Shown: positions 36,401 to 44,174 of the stretch, piece by piece
Numbering within the stretch: the first letter of the stretch is position 1
How the letters are laid out: the number at the start of each line of letters is the position of its first letter
Assembly: GCA_024398135.1 (NCBI GenBank)
Contig: CP073750.1
Coordinates: 1,984,001 to 2,048,000, forward strand
Reading direction: 5' to 3'
Length of the DNA stretch: 64,000 bases
Source of the DNA: a bacterium SCSIO 12643
Lineage (GTDB): Bacteria > Bacteroidota > Bacteroidia > Flavobacteriales_G > Salibacteraceae
Program-made: the position numbers and the translations under genes
The notes under the pieces: model-generated
What the model saw: only the letters and a program-made list of their open reading frames with translations
Told to the model about the DNA's origin: nothing
The model's database searches: none

Positions 36401-37752
36401 GATATAATCAGCAAACAGAAGTTATAGGTATGAACAATAATTTTAGTGCACCTGGACTCGGTTTTGTATTTGGACAACAAACAGGATTTGGTGATAGTGA
36501 TGACTTCCTGGATTATGCCCAACGGAATGATTGGCTCGTCCGGAACCCCGATTTCAATAATCAATATAGAGAGACCAGAGGGGAAAAGTTAAATTTAAAA
36601 TTGACAGTTGAGCCGGTTCGAGATTTTAGGGTAGAATTAAATACCAGTTGGAATGATGCTAAAAGTTATACCACATATAACAGATATTATGATACGCTGA
36701 CTTTACCAGATGGGTCTCAGGTATTTGATGATTTCAATAGAGATAGCCCGCTAGAACAAGGTAATTTTAGCACATCTTTTAATATGATAAGAACAGCATT
36801 TTCAAAAGATGGTGATGATTATACCAGTGCTCCTTTTGAACAGTTTGCTTCCAATAGAGCGATAATCTCTGAGAGATTGGGTAGAGAGTCACAACAAAGA
36901 GGGTATTCAAATGGCCCTTCTGATAGTGGGTATTATGATGGGTATGGTCCAAACCATCCTGATGTATTGATACCGGCATTTCTCGCAGGGTACAGTGGTC
37001 AGAATGCGAGTTCAATAAGCACCAATGTATTCTCGAAAATGTATATCCCAAATATGCGTTTGACATACACAGGTCTGGGAAAACTGCCATCTTTAAAGAA
37101 GCATGTTAGAAATGTGAGTATTTCATCAGGATATAAATCATCGTACATTATTGGTGGATATACTTCCAATATCTTGTTTGATGATAAAGGTGATGGTTTT
37201 ACCGATGTGAGAGATACGAGTTCATTGTATAACAACTTTGTATCAGAATATACCTACAATAGTGTTACGATTAGGGAAGCATTTAGTCCATTAATCAATG
37301 TAGATGTGACATTGAAAAACTCGGTGCAAGTACGATTTGAGATTAAGAAAGACCGTACAATTAATTTAAGTACGCGAAGTTTACAGGTAATGGAGGTTCG
37401 TGGACAAGAGTTTACGTTAGGTTTAGGATATACGTTCAAGCAACTAAGAGCACCTTTCCAGCCTAAGACTAAAAGAAAAGCAATTAAGAGTGACTTTAAA
37501 GTCAGAGCGGATTTCTCATTGAGAAAAAACCTAAGTATTACCAGAGAGTTAACAACAAATATTAACAGGAATAATCCAACGAATGGTCAAAATACATTAT
37601 CGGTTAAATTAACAGGTGATTATAAGTTAAACAGAAAGTTAACTTTAAGACTATTCTTCGATTATAGATCTAATACTCCTGTTATTTCATTATCGTATCC
37701 AAACTCTACAACCAACGGAGGATTTAGTATTAGGTTTAACCTTAACGGATAG
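30421..37752 (+). CDS. sprA: T9SS outer-membrane translocon / gliding protein SprA (Sov)
   Basis: SprA is the giant outer-membrane beta-barrel that forms the Type IX protein-conducting channel, known as Sov in Porphyromonas. This copy has 2443 aa, the expected size. It begins with a signal peptide (IKFLLIVVFALLCDNAVVYAG), then long beta-rich stretches. Typical SprA phrases include FDFDQQIQVNLIGNIGDKM, GRLEVTSVFSQQRGK, a DDFEGSQSTIDLRSRTSW region, and a C-terminal strand GGFSIRFNLNG. No ATG is available before about residue 109 and a stop lies in frame at 30412, so translation must use TTG at 30421 or 30427 (or a rarer codon). A Lys-rich low-complexity loop sits near 36190-36300. It would export the CTD proteins of this window. 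Confidence 0.93.
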   Translation: MELGNNYRIKFLLIVVFALLCDNAVVYAGEASEWNYYAQNPIDSGDSDSINLVYPYEDNSVSPFNSGESPINLGDPSNINQEVQYDPVTGNYYIVSKIGDTLDYRPINYMTFEEYLDYDLDQALSKYWKDKNATESELSKDDDKSKDLIPSLNVDSKGFDNIFGGNTIDIRPSGSAQIKFGLKNSKTQNPALSERQRSITTFDFDQQIQVNLIGNIGDKMKMSINYNTEATFDFENQVKVDFTGYDDDIIQKIEAGNVSLPLSGSLITGSQSLFGLKTKLKFGRLEVTSVFSQQRGKKEEIEVKGGAQVKEYELKADEYDENRHYFISHFFRDNYEQAMSSPPFVSSPINVTRIEVWVTNNNNTTQNTRNLIAFQDLGEADPDKVFNQNGTGPLQVTSTNGFPNNQANTLYNAVNIPEVKGYDQSTPALAALGYIAQEDYQKVGLARLLTENEYTFNPQLGVISLNMEMQPNQVLSVAFQYTYQSQVYQVGEFSTDVVNSQAIFTKMLKSSKINTNAPMWDLMMKNVYSIGAYQVQKENFKFDIWYLDRRTGVPTNYIPSGPANVSGLPLIQVMNLDKMDRNMNPGPDGVFDFLSGPSNLPYINPKNGKVFFPVLEPFGSHIHNISGGDAEFIDKYAFDSLYTNTKPDARAKFPNKNRFYFKGKYESSVSNEISVGAMQIPQGSVKVTAGGRELVEGSDYQVDYNLGRVKILNQGLLESGIPIKISLESNSLFNIQTKTLLASRFDYKISKDFVVGGTIMNLSERPLTQKTSYGDEPISNTVWGVDGTYRSESQFLTRMVDNLPGIDTKEKSNFQVTGEFAQFIPGHSKAIGKSGTSYIDDFEGSQSTIDLRSRTSWSLASIPQNQPALFPEASLVNNTALGFNRALFSWYTIDPLFFRNDSRTPDHIKNDPAMQSNHFMREITVTEVFENQQVSSVQNQNIPTLDMAFYPSEKGQNNYDFDGRDSIGNVYSAGINPQDGTLLEPETRWGGIQRKIDQQNFEALNIEYIQVWVMDPFNEDYEGGNDDGTLYINLGSVSEDVQRDGQNFFENGLVSPPTDIATEPFTSAWGRYTPGNQIVDGFDNDPDARQYQDVGLDGMRDVEEGEFFSEYASNIAGIPNLENDISQDNFVYFRADAYDNQQADILTRYKKFNGYEGNSPLSTSAGAAAVGSTRPNQEDINKDKNIDETESYWQYKVKVSRADFNRNNIGNNYITDVRTAVIPTKDGRTREIDWYQLKIPIRQGEPIGGIRDFRSIRFMRVFMRGFENQAIMRFARLELVRGEWRKFEGTLEDPGDYILGDDFTNFDVSAVNIEVNSSKEPVNYVLPPFIQREINVGSTNLNQLNEQSLALNICELPDGQGRAVYRTFDLDVLSYNTIKMFVHAESYENESPVNDGDLVAFMRVGTDFENNYYEYEIPLKITLPGQYNGDDDQQRLFVWPEANNMEVSLNDFKDIKIQRNKEAIVSGGGAANFDTPYSVKKGKAKVSVVGNPSLNGVKTIMLGIRNPRKEVGDEDDDGEGKCAEIWFNELRLTDFDDQSGWASIVTANAKLADFATVSVSGSMSTPGWGSIDKKISERQRETRQDLDVQANVELGKFFGKKSGVKIPTYVGYTVGIVKPQFAPLAPDIEFEKYVKEAFPAGREQDSVRNVQQKVVTRKSLNFTNVRKERTDTKKKKKVYDISNFALNYSYNSTEMHDFETEFDNMKSYRGGISYNYSSAPKNIKPFTKSKFLNSTKWLALVKDINFYPYPKSFSFSTDVNRQYQESRTRNNNPELLNTIPVYVNKTFDWNRNYAVRWDITRAIKLDFTARNKSLIEESAGRPSDSLDIWKETVRNSIRDFGTNLNYNHAFNGTWAIPLNKIPALDWTNSTFKYGSTYSWVRAPFISDNSETGGLGNTIQNTQTMQINGTLNFVNLYNKSKYLKKVNSKRPTAKKKNDKKKTEDKKDNNDTTKTKTKKPKKDGPPSFVDGISRVLMMVRKGNASYSVTNGIMLPGYNQQTEVIGMNNNFSAPGLGFVFGQQTGFGDSDDFLDYAQRNDWLVRNPDFNNQYRETRGEKLNLKLTVEPVRDFRVELNTSWNDAKSYTTYNRYYDTLTLPDGSQVFDDFNRDSPLEQGNFSTSFNMIRTAFSKDGDDYTSAPFEQFASNRAIISERLGRESQQRGYSNGPSDSGYYDGYGPNHPDVLIPAFLAGYSGQNASSISTNVFSKMYIPNMRLTYTGLGKLPSLKKHVRNVSISSGYKSSYIIGGYTSNILFDDKGDGFTDVRDTSSLYNNFVSEYTYNSVTIREAFSPLINVDVTLKNSVQVRFEIKKDRTINLSTRSLQVMEVRGQEFTLGLGYTFKQLRAPFQPKTKRKAIKSDFKVRADFSLRKNLSITRELTTNINRNNPTNGQNTLSVKLTGDYKLNRKLTLRLFFDYRSNTPVISLSYPNSTTNGGFSIRFNLNG

Positions 37753-37762
37753 GAAAAAATAA

Positions 37763-37770
37763 TATATTTG
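37763..37770 (+). promoter_or_regulatory. -7-like box before gcvH
   Basis: TATATTTG fits TAnnTTTG and lies 38 bases before the gcvH ATG, but no TTG is found at the right distance upstream. gcvH may have its own promoter in addition to read-through from sprA. Confidence 0.35.
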
Positions 37771-37808
37771 AATCTCAAATTTTGAATAACTAATTAAAGC
37801 TAGATATA

Positions 37809-38189
37809 ATGGGAGTACCTGCAGATTTAAAGTATAGTAAAGACCACGAATGGGTTAAAGTAGAGGGTGATGTTGCAACAATCGGAATTACTGATTATGC
37901 ACAAGGAGAGCTAGGCGATATCGTTTATGTGGAAGTAGATACTGAAGGAGATACATTAGATAAAGAAGAAACATTTGGTACGGTTGAAGCCGTAAAAACT
38001 GTTTCGGATTTGTTCATGCCTATTTCAGGAGAAGTGATGGAGTTTAATGAAGCTTTAGAAGATGCTCCGGAAACTGTAAATAGCGATGCTTATGGCGAAG
38101 GTTGGATGGTTAAAGTAAAAATCTCTGATCCTTCAGAATTAGAAGCGCTTTTAGATGCAGCGGCATATGAAGCTTTGATTGCTGGATAA
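37809..38189 (+). CDS. gcvH: Glycine cleavage system H protein
   Basis: Lipoyl carrier of the glycine cleavage complex, shuttling the aminomethyl group between the P and T proteins. It has 126 aa, the normal length. The lipoylated lysine is K63 in [11 protein letters not shown], with the family phrases [11 protein letters not shown] and [11 protein letters not shown]. It lies 56 bases after sprA; the 3' end overlaps the vanZ-like gene by 11 bases. Its partners gcvP and gcvT are not in the window. Confidence 0.97.
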   Translation: MGVPADLKYSKDHEWVKVEGDVATIGITDYAQGELGDIVYVEVDTEGDTLDKEETFGTVEAVKTVSDLFMPISGEVMEFNEALEDAPETVNSDAYGEGWMVKVKISDPSELEALLDAAAYEALIAG

Positions 38190-38643
38190 GGATTTGTATC
38201 TAAGTAAAAATAAAATCACAATATTTTGGGCACTGCTTATTGCAGTGCTCAGTTTTTTACCCGGTAGTAACTTCCCTAAAATGCAAATAACCAACCTTGA
38301 TTTGGTTATACATTTTTTCTTCTATAGTACATTTTCATTTCTTCTTATATTAGGTAATGTACGTCAAACGCAGTTTGATGTCTTAAAAGAATCTCCAGTG
38401 TTCTGGGGATTAATAGTTTCCATTTTTTATGGTGGAATGGTAGAAATAATTCAAGGCACGGAATTTGTTTCTAGGTCCACAGAATTTTCTGATTTTATCG
38501 CTAACTCGGTTGGTAGTATCATCGGATGGATTCTGTTTCAATTTATTTATGGACCTAATAAAAACTTTAAGACATGGAACGAAAGAAGTCGCCCAAAAAA
38601 GATTTTAGAAAACAATCGCCACAATTTTTCCTCATCGGATTAG
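38179..38643 (+). CDS. VanZ-like membrane protein
   Basis: A 154-aa inner-membrane protein of the VanZ-like family, with about four hydrophobic segments (14-27, 43-58, 76-92, 107-124) and a conserved polar core [21 protein letters not shown]. VanZ-like proteins are widespread; teicoplanin resistance is known only for one member, so no resistance is implied. No ATG fits; the frame starts with TTG at 38179 (11-base overlap with gcvH) or TTG at 38194. Its 3' end overlaps the first TonB-like gene by 70 bases in another frame. Confidence 0.82.
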   Translation: MLDKDLYLSKNKITIFWALLIAVLSFLPGSNFPKMQITNLDLVIHFFFYSTFSFLLILGNVRQTQFDVLKESPVFWGLIVSIFYGGMVEIIQGTEFVSRSTEFSDFIANSVGSIIGWILFQFIYGPNKNFKTWNERSRPKKILENNRHNFSSSD

Positions 38644-39263
38644 TTGTTGCGCTCAGTACAACCCTGCTTGCTTTTGAATACAAGACATTTGAGTATCATA
38701 CTTATGAGTTGCCAGACCCTATTATTAATGAAATGGATGAGGATGAATTACCTCCATTAACATTTCCAAAGAAAAAAGTGTTGCCACCACCACCGGTTCA
38801 GCCTATAGAGCCCATGCCAGTTCCAGATCCAGAACCTACTCCAATGCCTGACCCGGAGCCAGACCCTATTCCAGAACCAACACCTGATCCTGATCCAGAC
38901 CCAAATCCGGGAATATGGGATGAACCGGAGCCTTTGGATAAAGAAGATATTCCAATCAATATAGCTGAGGTGATGCCTGAGTTTAAAGGAGGGGAGAGAG
39001 CCATGTATGAGTACTTAGGTAAAAATGTTAAATATCCGAAGTTCGCTCTGGAAAATGGTTTGGAAGCCAAACTTTACGTTCAATTCATCGTAAATAAAGA
39101 TGGATCGATAAGTGATGTTAAGGTATTGAATCCTGAAGGTTATGGTTTTGATAAGGAAGCGATACGCGTAGTATCTGCTATGCCAGGCTGGAAACCAGGT
39201 AAACAGGCAGGTAGAAAAGTAAGAGTATATTATGTGCTCCCTATTAATTTTTCGATATTATAA
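38574..39263 (+). CDS. TonB-like energy transducer 1 (Pro/Asp-rich linker)
   Basis: A 229-aa TonB-family protein that would transmit proton-motive force from an ExbB/ExbD motor to outer-membrane receptors. The N-terminal cytoplasmic tail and membrane helix (about 17-33, [17 protein letters not shown]) are followed by a stiff linker (about 50-120) of repeated PxP and DPxP units. The TonB C-terminal domain (about 130-229) includes GGERAMYEYLGKNVKYP and GKQAGRKVRVYYVLPINF. The alignable N-terminus of the next gene supports the ATG at 38574, so the 70-base overlap with the vanZ-like gene is real. Confidence 0.88.
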   Translation: MERKKSPKKDFRKQSPQFFLIGLVVALSTTLLAFEYKTFEYHTYELPDPIINEMDEDELPPLTFPKKKVLPPPPVQPIEPMPVPDPEPTPMPDPEPDPIPEPTPDPDPDPNPGIWDEPEPLDKEDIPINIAEVMPEFKGGERAMYEYLGKNVKYPKFALENGLEAKLYVQFIVNKDGSISDVKVLNPEGYGFDKEAIRVVSAMPGWKPGKQAGRKVRVYYVLPINFSIL

Positions 39264-39325
39264 GTACAGTAAGTAATAATTATAAAAATCTTGCTATTTT
39301 AGCAGACTCAAAAAATTGGATATAA

Positions 39326-39997
39326 ATGGAAGTTAAGAAAAATCCAGAAGTAGATGTAAACCGAAAGTCGGGAATGTACTTTATGATTGGTGCAGTCGTG
39401 GCTTTATCAGTGCTTTTACTATCTTTCGAATGGAAAGTGTATGAAAAGAAGGTTGCCGAGTTGGGTAAGCTGGTTCTTGATGCTGAAGAGGATGAATTGA
39501 TTCCGATTACACAGCAAGAATTACCACCACCACCACCACCTCCTCCTCAGACAACAATTATTGAGATTGTTGAAGATGATGAGGAAATCGAAGAAGAGCT
39601 GGAAATCGAAGATACTGAAGCTGATGAGGATGAAGTTGTAGAGATTGTAGAGGTTGAGGAAGAAGAGGAAGTAGCAGAAGAGGAGATTTTTACAATTGTG
39701 GAAACGAATCCTTCGTTCCCTGGAGGAGAAGCTAAGATGTATGAATTCCTAGGGAAAAATATGAAGTATCCACCTATTGCAAGAGATAATAATATTCAAG
39801 GTAGAGTATATGTATCTTTTGTTGTGGAGAAAAATGGTGCGATTACCGATGTAAGAGTTTTACGTGGAATCGGTGGAGGATGCGATGAAGAAGCAATTCG
39901 TGTAGTAAAATCGATGCCAAAATGGAGTGCAGGTAAGCAAAGAGGTAAGCCTGTGCGTGTAAGATTTAATCTTCCAATCGTATTTAAATTACAGTAA
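39326..39997 (+). CDS. TonB-like energy transducer 2 (Glu-rich linker)
   Basis: A 223-aa paralogue of the preceding TonB-like protein. The opening (MEVKKNPEVDVNRKSGMYF and the helix IGAVVALSVLLLSFEW) and the C-terminal TonB domain (GGEAKMYEFLGKNMKYP, KQRGKPVRVRFNLPIVF) align closely. The linker is different: a short polyproline (PPPPPPP) and then a strongly acidic, Glu-rich stretch at about residues 85-125. It is ended by the hairpin at 40020-40048. The two copies may serve different receptors or span different periplasmic distances (inference). Confidence 0.88.
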   Translation: MEVKKNPEVDVNRKSGMYFMIGAVVALSVLLLSFEWKVYEKKVAELGKLVLDAEEDELIPITQQELPPPPPPPPQTTIIEIVEDDEEIEEELEIEDTEADEDEVVEIVEVEEEEEVAEEEIFTIVETNPSFPGGEAKMYEFLGKNMKYPPIARDNNIQGRVYVSFVVEKNGAITDVRVLRGIGGGCDEEAIRVVKSMPKWSAGKQRGKPVRVRFNLPIVFKLQ

Positions 39998-40019
39998 AAT
40001 TAATTACTTAAAATAATTG

Positions 40020-40048
40020 AAGCCTGTCTTATTTATTAGGACAGGCTT
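40020..40048 (+). terminator. Terminator after TonB 2
   Basis: Stem AAGCCTGTC/GACAGGCTT followed by T-rich sequence. It lies inside the longest possible deoC frame, which is why deoC is best started at 40077. Confidence 0.8.
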
Positions 40049-40076
40049 TTTTATTTTTATCCCTCGAATGCTTACT

Positions 40077-40895
40077 ATGGACAGATCGGAATTGCAGAGC
40101 TGGGTAGCCAGTCAATTGGCTGAAAATGATCAGTATAAATCCTCGTATGAAAATCAGGATTTAAAAAACATAATTCAATGTATTGATTTAACAACACTAA
40201 ATGCGACTGATAGTTCGAAATCGGTGTTGGAATTTGTGAATTCGGGTAGAGAATTCTTGTCTGAGAGAAGTTTACCTACAGTTGCAGCCATATGTGTATT
40301 TTCTAATTTCACGTCATTAGTGCGCAAGTCATTAGAAGATACTGGAATATCCACAGCATGTGTCGCAACTTGTTTTCCGCATGGACAAGCAAGTCTGGAC
40401 GTGAAGGTCCAGGAAGTAAAAGATGCTAGAGCTCAAGGTGCTGATGAGATCGATGTGGTGATTAACAGAGGTCAGGTGCTTGATGGTGATTATGAAAGTG
40501 TATTCAATGAAATGGCTGCTTTTAAGGAAGCTGCTGAAGATGTACACGTGAAAGTGATACTGGAAGTATGTGAGTTAACATTGGAACAAGTTTATCATGT
40601 TTCTCAACTGGCCATTAAAGCGGGTGTAGACTTTTTGAAGACATCAACCGGAAAAGGAGCTAGTGGAGCGAGTTTGGAAGCATCTATGATCATGTGTAGG
40701 ACGATTAAAGAGCACTACGATTTAACGGGTAAAATGGTTGGATTTAAAGCTGCTGGAGGTATTTCAACCTCTGATGTAGCCATGCAATATTACAATATGG
40801 TGTCTTCAATACTTGGAGAAAAATGGTTGAATAATGCGTATTTTAGAATTGGGGCAAGTAGCTTGTTAAAGAATCTGGTTGAAGATTTAAAATAA
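40077..40895 (+). CDS. deoC: Deoxyribose-phosphate aldolase
   Basis: Cleaves 2-deoxyribose-5-phosphate to glyceraldehyde-3-phosphate and acetaldehyde in deoxynucleoside breakdown. It has 272 aa from the ATG at 40077 (an ATG at 40068 is also possible). The upstream frame contains the terminator of the TonB gene and is not credible. The Schiff-base lysine is in DFLKTSTGKGASGASLE; IDLTTLNATDSS and VKVILEVCELT are further family motifs. It reads as a single gene, with no deo-operon partners beside it. Confidence 0.93.
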   Translation: MDRSELQSWVASQLAENDQYKSSYENQDLKNIIQCIDLTTLNATDSSKSVLEFVNSGREFLSERSLPTVAAICVFSNFTSLVRKSLEDTGISTACVATCFPHGQASLDVKVQEVKDARAQGADEIDVVINRGQVLDGDYESVFNEMAAFKEAAEDVHVKVILEVCELTLEQVYHVSQLAIKAGVDFLKTSTGKGASGASLEASMIMCRTIKEHYDLTGKMVGFKAAGGISTSDVAMQYYNMVSSILGEKWLNNAYFRIGASSLLKNLVEDLK

Positions 40896-40914
40896 AGAAG
40901 AATTGGATTCAGGA

Positions 40915-42414
40915 ATGAGAAAGTATATTATTCAAATAATTCTAACTACGCTACTATTTATTGGTGCCGGAAGACTATTTGCACAAAAGATTCTTCTACC
41001 TTTTGATCGGATAACTGCGCTGGAAGTAAATAGACAGTTATACGAGTTAGATACCAATATCCATTTTTCGTATAAACCGCTTCTCTTAAATAAATCTGAA
41101 TATGATACGATCATGAAACATGTTCAGAAAAGATTAGGGGCAAAGCATCGTGAAAAATGGGGAGGAAGAAAGCTATTCAATGAAAACCTGGCGGTTCTTC
41201 AGGCAAAAGATTTTTATTTAACTATTGACCCATTAATGAACTTCGAATTTGGGAAGGATTTGGATGATAAGTCTAATGGTCAGGTGACTACGAATACGCG
41301 AGGTATATTAATTCAGGGAAATATTACTGAAAAAGTATATTTCCGTACCGATTTCTATGAAACGCAGTCATATTTTCCAACTTATATGGACAGTATGATT
41401 TTGTCAAGTGGTGCTGTTCCTGGACAAGGTAAAGCAAAGCCTTTTAAAACAAATGGATATGATTATCCTTTGGTGACCGGAATAGTCAATTTTCAGGCAT
41501 CGAAAAATGTCAATTTGCAATTTGGACAGGATAAAATGTTCATCGGTAATGGTTATCGTTCGTTGTTACTGTCTGACAATTCATCTCCATTTTTATTCTT
41601 ACAGGCAGGTCTAAGCCTTTTTGAAAATAAATTGAATTATCACGCAAATTGGAGCGCCCTTCAAACGTTGGTTAAAGTTCATGGTGGAGGAGGTGATGAT
41701 TTGTTTGCCAGAAAACAAGCTAACTTTAATTATGTTTCTTTTAAACCAAATTCTATCTGGGAAATAGGCCTTTTTGAAGGGGTGATATGGGAAAGATGGA
41801 ATGAAAACTCGTATTCTCAGGATTTTGATCCTTTGTTTATTAATCCAGTTCCATTTGTGAATTCATTCGCAAAGAAATCAGATACATTGGTGAATTCAAT
41901 TCTAGGGATGAACGTGTTTGTTAAACCATTTACCTACACATCGTTTTATGGACAATTATCTTATGGACTAGAAAAAGAAGGCGTAGGTTTTCAAGTTGGA
42001 ACAAAGCTGTATGAAGTCTTAGGCATTGAAGGATTGAGTTTGCAAGCAGAATACAATCAGGTAGGAGGTAATGTATATGGAGTAAAGAATGATTACGTAG
42101 ATTATTTCCATTATAATCAACCGCTGGCGGTGCAGCAAATGGAAGATTTTTCTGAGGTAATTCTAATAGGAAATTATAGACATAAGAGATTTTTATTATA
42201 CGCCAAAGCTTCTTTGGCGGATGTGGTTAATCCTTCAATTGGTGATGTAACTATTCAGAACTATGAAGCGAATTTGGGATATATTTTTAATCCAATTACC
42301 AATCTTATGGTAAATGCCGGGGTGAGATATAGAGATCATTCCGTTACGGGCTCAACTAATTGGGTGTACTTCGGATTGAAAACAAATTTGAGAAATCTGT
42401 ATTACGACTTTTAA
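40915..42414 (+). CDS. RemB/Wzi-like outer-membrane protein 1
   Basis: A 499-aa exported protein starting at the ATG at 40915 (the longer frame starts with TTG), with a signal peptide ending GRLFAQ. The mature part has the repeated aromatic strands of an outer-membrane barrel and family phrases GNGYRSLLLSDNSSPF and DYFHYNQPLA. These match the capsule-assembly Wzi / gliding-associated RemB family of Bacteroidota. I recall remB lying close to sprA in Flavobacterium johnsoniae, which fits this location. The next gene starts on its last stop base, so the pair is coupled. Confidence 0.65.
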   Translation: MRKYIIQIILTTLLFIGAGRLFAQKILLPFDRITALEVNRQLYELDTNIHFSYKPLLLNKSEYDTIMKHVQKRLGAKHREKWGGRKLFNENLAVLQAKDFYLTIDPLMNFEFGKDLDDKSNGQVTTNTRGILIQGNITEKVYFRTDFYETQSYFPTYMDSMILSSGAVPGQGKAKPFKTNGYDYPLVTGIVNFQASKNVNLQFGQDKMFIGNGYRSLLLSDNSSPFLFLQAGLSLFENKLNYHANWSALQTLVKVHGGGGDDLFARKQANFNYVSFKPNSIWEIGLFEGVIWERWNENSYSQDFDPLFINPVPFVNSFAKKSDTLVNSILGMNVFVKPFTYTSFYGQLSYGLEKEGVGFQVGTKLYEVLGIEGLSLQAEYNQVGGNVYGVKNDYVDYFHYNQPLAVQQMEDFSEVILIGNYRHKRFLLYAKASLADVVNPSIGDVTIQNYEANLGYIFNPITNLMVNAGVRYRDHSVTGSTNWVYFGLKTNLRNLYYDF

Positions 42415-44000
42415 TGAGAAGACTAAAAAAATATCTGATTGTAATCTTTGTCGTAATGGGTATTTCTCCCTTAATTGGACAAAACAGGATGTACTTGCCT
42501 TTTCAAAGGCAGACGAATATCCCACTACAAAATAATTTAGATACTTTAGGTTCTAATTTTCATCCTGATATTTATCCATACCAGACACAGGATGTTGATA
42601 GTACACAGTGGTTTAGACAGGTGTATAAAAGCGAATTTTTTAGTGATAAGTTCTTATTAGACTTCACTCTCAACAAAAAATCAGAAGAGTATCCACTTAA
42701 GTTATCCATTTCTCCAATTGGTGAATTTCTTACAGGATTTGAGTCGGGACGAGATGCGAAAACTTTTACGCAGACTGGGTTTGGTTTGAATTTTTCTGCG
42801 ATGCTGGGTAAAACATTAGATGTCAATATCAATTGGATGGAGAGCCATTCAAGTTTTCCGAGTTTTGTGGAGTCGTTTATCTTTAATCAGAAAGTGGTTC
42901 CTGGACAAGGATGGGGAAGGCCCACCGATATGGGTTATCATTACAAAAATAGTAATGGATATATCAGTTATTCGCCAGGTAAATACTTCAATTTTACCGT
43001 AGGAAGAGGTAAGAATAAGTTTGGAGATGGGTACCGATCATTGTTGTTAAGTGATGCCGGGAATAACTACAATTATTTTAGAATTGTTACCAATATCTGG
43101 AAGTTTAAGTATGTAAACTTATATGCGCAAATGGATGACATATATAATGTGCCAGGCGCTCCAGGTGTAACAAATAAAAAATATTCTACTGCGCATTATT
43201 TATCCATCAATATTAAGAGAAGATGGAGTATTGGATTATTTGAAAGCATTCAATGGATGGGGCAGGATTCGGTTGTTGATAGAGGCTTTGACCCATACTA
43301 TTTAAACCCTATTATATTTTTAAGACCAGTTGAGTTTAGTTTGGGTTCTGCTGATAATGCTTTAATGGGATTGAATGTTGGGTTTAAAGCAACGAATGAG
43401 ATAAAATTATACGGGCAATTACTATTAGATGAATTCTTGCTAAGCGAGATTAGAGCTGGTAATGGTTGGTGGGGAAATAAATACGGAACACAATTAGGTG
43501 TAAAATATTACAATGCGTTCCATGTGGATAGGCTGACTTTGCAAGCGGAGTTCAATAGAGTAAGACCATACACTTATAGTCATCGTTCTGCGGGACAGGC
43601 TTATGGTAATTATAATCAACCATTGGCACACCCAAGTGGAGCGAATTTTAATGAGGGTGTGTTTATTGCCAGTTATTATGTCAACAAATTTTACGTAGAG
43701 TTGAAATCTACTTATTTAATGCAAGGAGTGGATGTGGATTCTGTGAGTTATGGTGCTAATATTTTTAAATCTTACGATCAACGCCCGGGCGATTATGGAA
43801 TAGAAGTAGGACAGGGAGTTAAGCGAACATTGACTACATTTAATTTAAAAGCATCGTATTTATTAAGTGCAAAAGCCAATATTCGTGTGGAAGCAAATCT
43901 GTCTGGATATAATGAAGTAATAGGTTCAACGGAGAATAATATTTTCTGGGCTAGAATAGGAATTCGGACTGGAATATTTAATGAAGATTGGGACTTCTAA
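42414..44000 (+). CDS. RemB/Wzi-like outer-membrane protein 2
   Basis: A 528-aa paralogue of the preceding gene. The ATG at 42414 overlaps the previous stop by one base and opens a signal peptide (YLIVIFVVMGISPLIGQ). The shared motifs GDGYRSLLLSDAGNNY, YGNYNQPLAHP and a final barrel strand are clear, but overall similarity looks moderate, so the duplication is old. It may serve exopolysaccharide anchoring or gliding-surface assembly (inference from family). It ends at an AT-rich hairpin that overlaps its stop codon. Confidence 0.65.
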   Translation: MRRLKKYLIVIFVVMGISPLIGQNRMYLPFQRQTNIPLQNNLDTLGSNFHPDIYPYQTQDVDSTQWFRQVYKSEFFSDKFLLDFTLNKKSEEYPLKLSISPIGEFLTGFESGRDAKTFTQTGFGLNFSAMLGKTLDVNINWMESHSSFPSFVESFIFNQKVVPGQGWGRPTDMGYHYKNSNGYISYSPGKYFNFTVGRGKNKFGDGYRSLLLSDAGNNYNYFRIVTNIWKFKYVNLYAQMDDIYNVPGAPGVTNKKYSTAHYLSINIKRRWSIGLFESIQWMGQDSVVDRGFDPYYLNPIIFLRPVEFSLGSADNALMGLNVGFKATNEIKLYGQLLLDEFLLSEIRAGNGWWGNKYGTQLGVKYYNAFHVDRLTLQAEFNRVRPYTYSHRSAGQAYGNYNQPLAHPSGANFNEGVFIASYYVNKFYVELKSTYLMQGVDVDSVSYGANIFKSYDQRPGDYGIEVGQGVKRTLTTFNLKASYLLSAKANIRVEANLSGYNEVIGSTENNIFWARIGIRTGIFNEDWDF

Positions 44001-44022
44001 TTTAGTTTAAATCTAAATTAGA
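43996..44022 (+). terminator. AT-rich terminator overlapping the stop codon
   Basis: Stem TCTAATTTAG/CTAAATTAGA with loop TTTAAAT, followed by TTTTAAT. The left arm includes the stop codon of the second RemB/Wzi-like gene. Confidence 0.6.
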
Positions 44023-44119
44023 TTTTAATCCTGAGATATTTAGAATGTTATAAAGCTATACTTGGCTTTACGATATCCGGAAATAGGGCAATTATTCATT
44101 CAATTTTTTATTTTGATAC

Positions 44120-44149
44120 TTGTCTCGTTGTCTAATAATTATAGATTTG
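44120..44149 (+). promoter_or_regulatory. Promoter of the cytochrome oxidase assembly cluster
   Basis: TTG at 44120-44122, a 19-base spacer, TAGATTTG at 44142-44149. A full consensus match 25 bases before the haem O synthase start. Confidence 0.72.
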
Positions 44150-44174
44150 CACTTAGTCAATCAAGGCAATCAAT

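Noticed and set aside
35955-36564. Overlapping minus-strand frames of 108 and 129 codons inside sprA
   Set aside because: They lie opposite the Lys-rich loop of sprA, have low-complexity Phe/Leu/Ser composition and no start context; shadows of the real gene.
38179-38643. VanZ-like gene as a glycopeptide-resistance gene
   Set aside because: The family is broad and the neighbourhood is housekeeping; no other resistance gene is present.
38810-38920. Repetitive CCNGANCC-type stretch resembling a minisatellite
   Set aside because: It encodes the Pro/Asp-rich TonB linker and follows codon periodicity without exact repeat units.
40017-40076. 20-codon upstream extension of deoC
   Set aside because: It is the hairpin terminator of the TonB gene; the extension has no similarity to the aldolase family.
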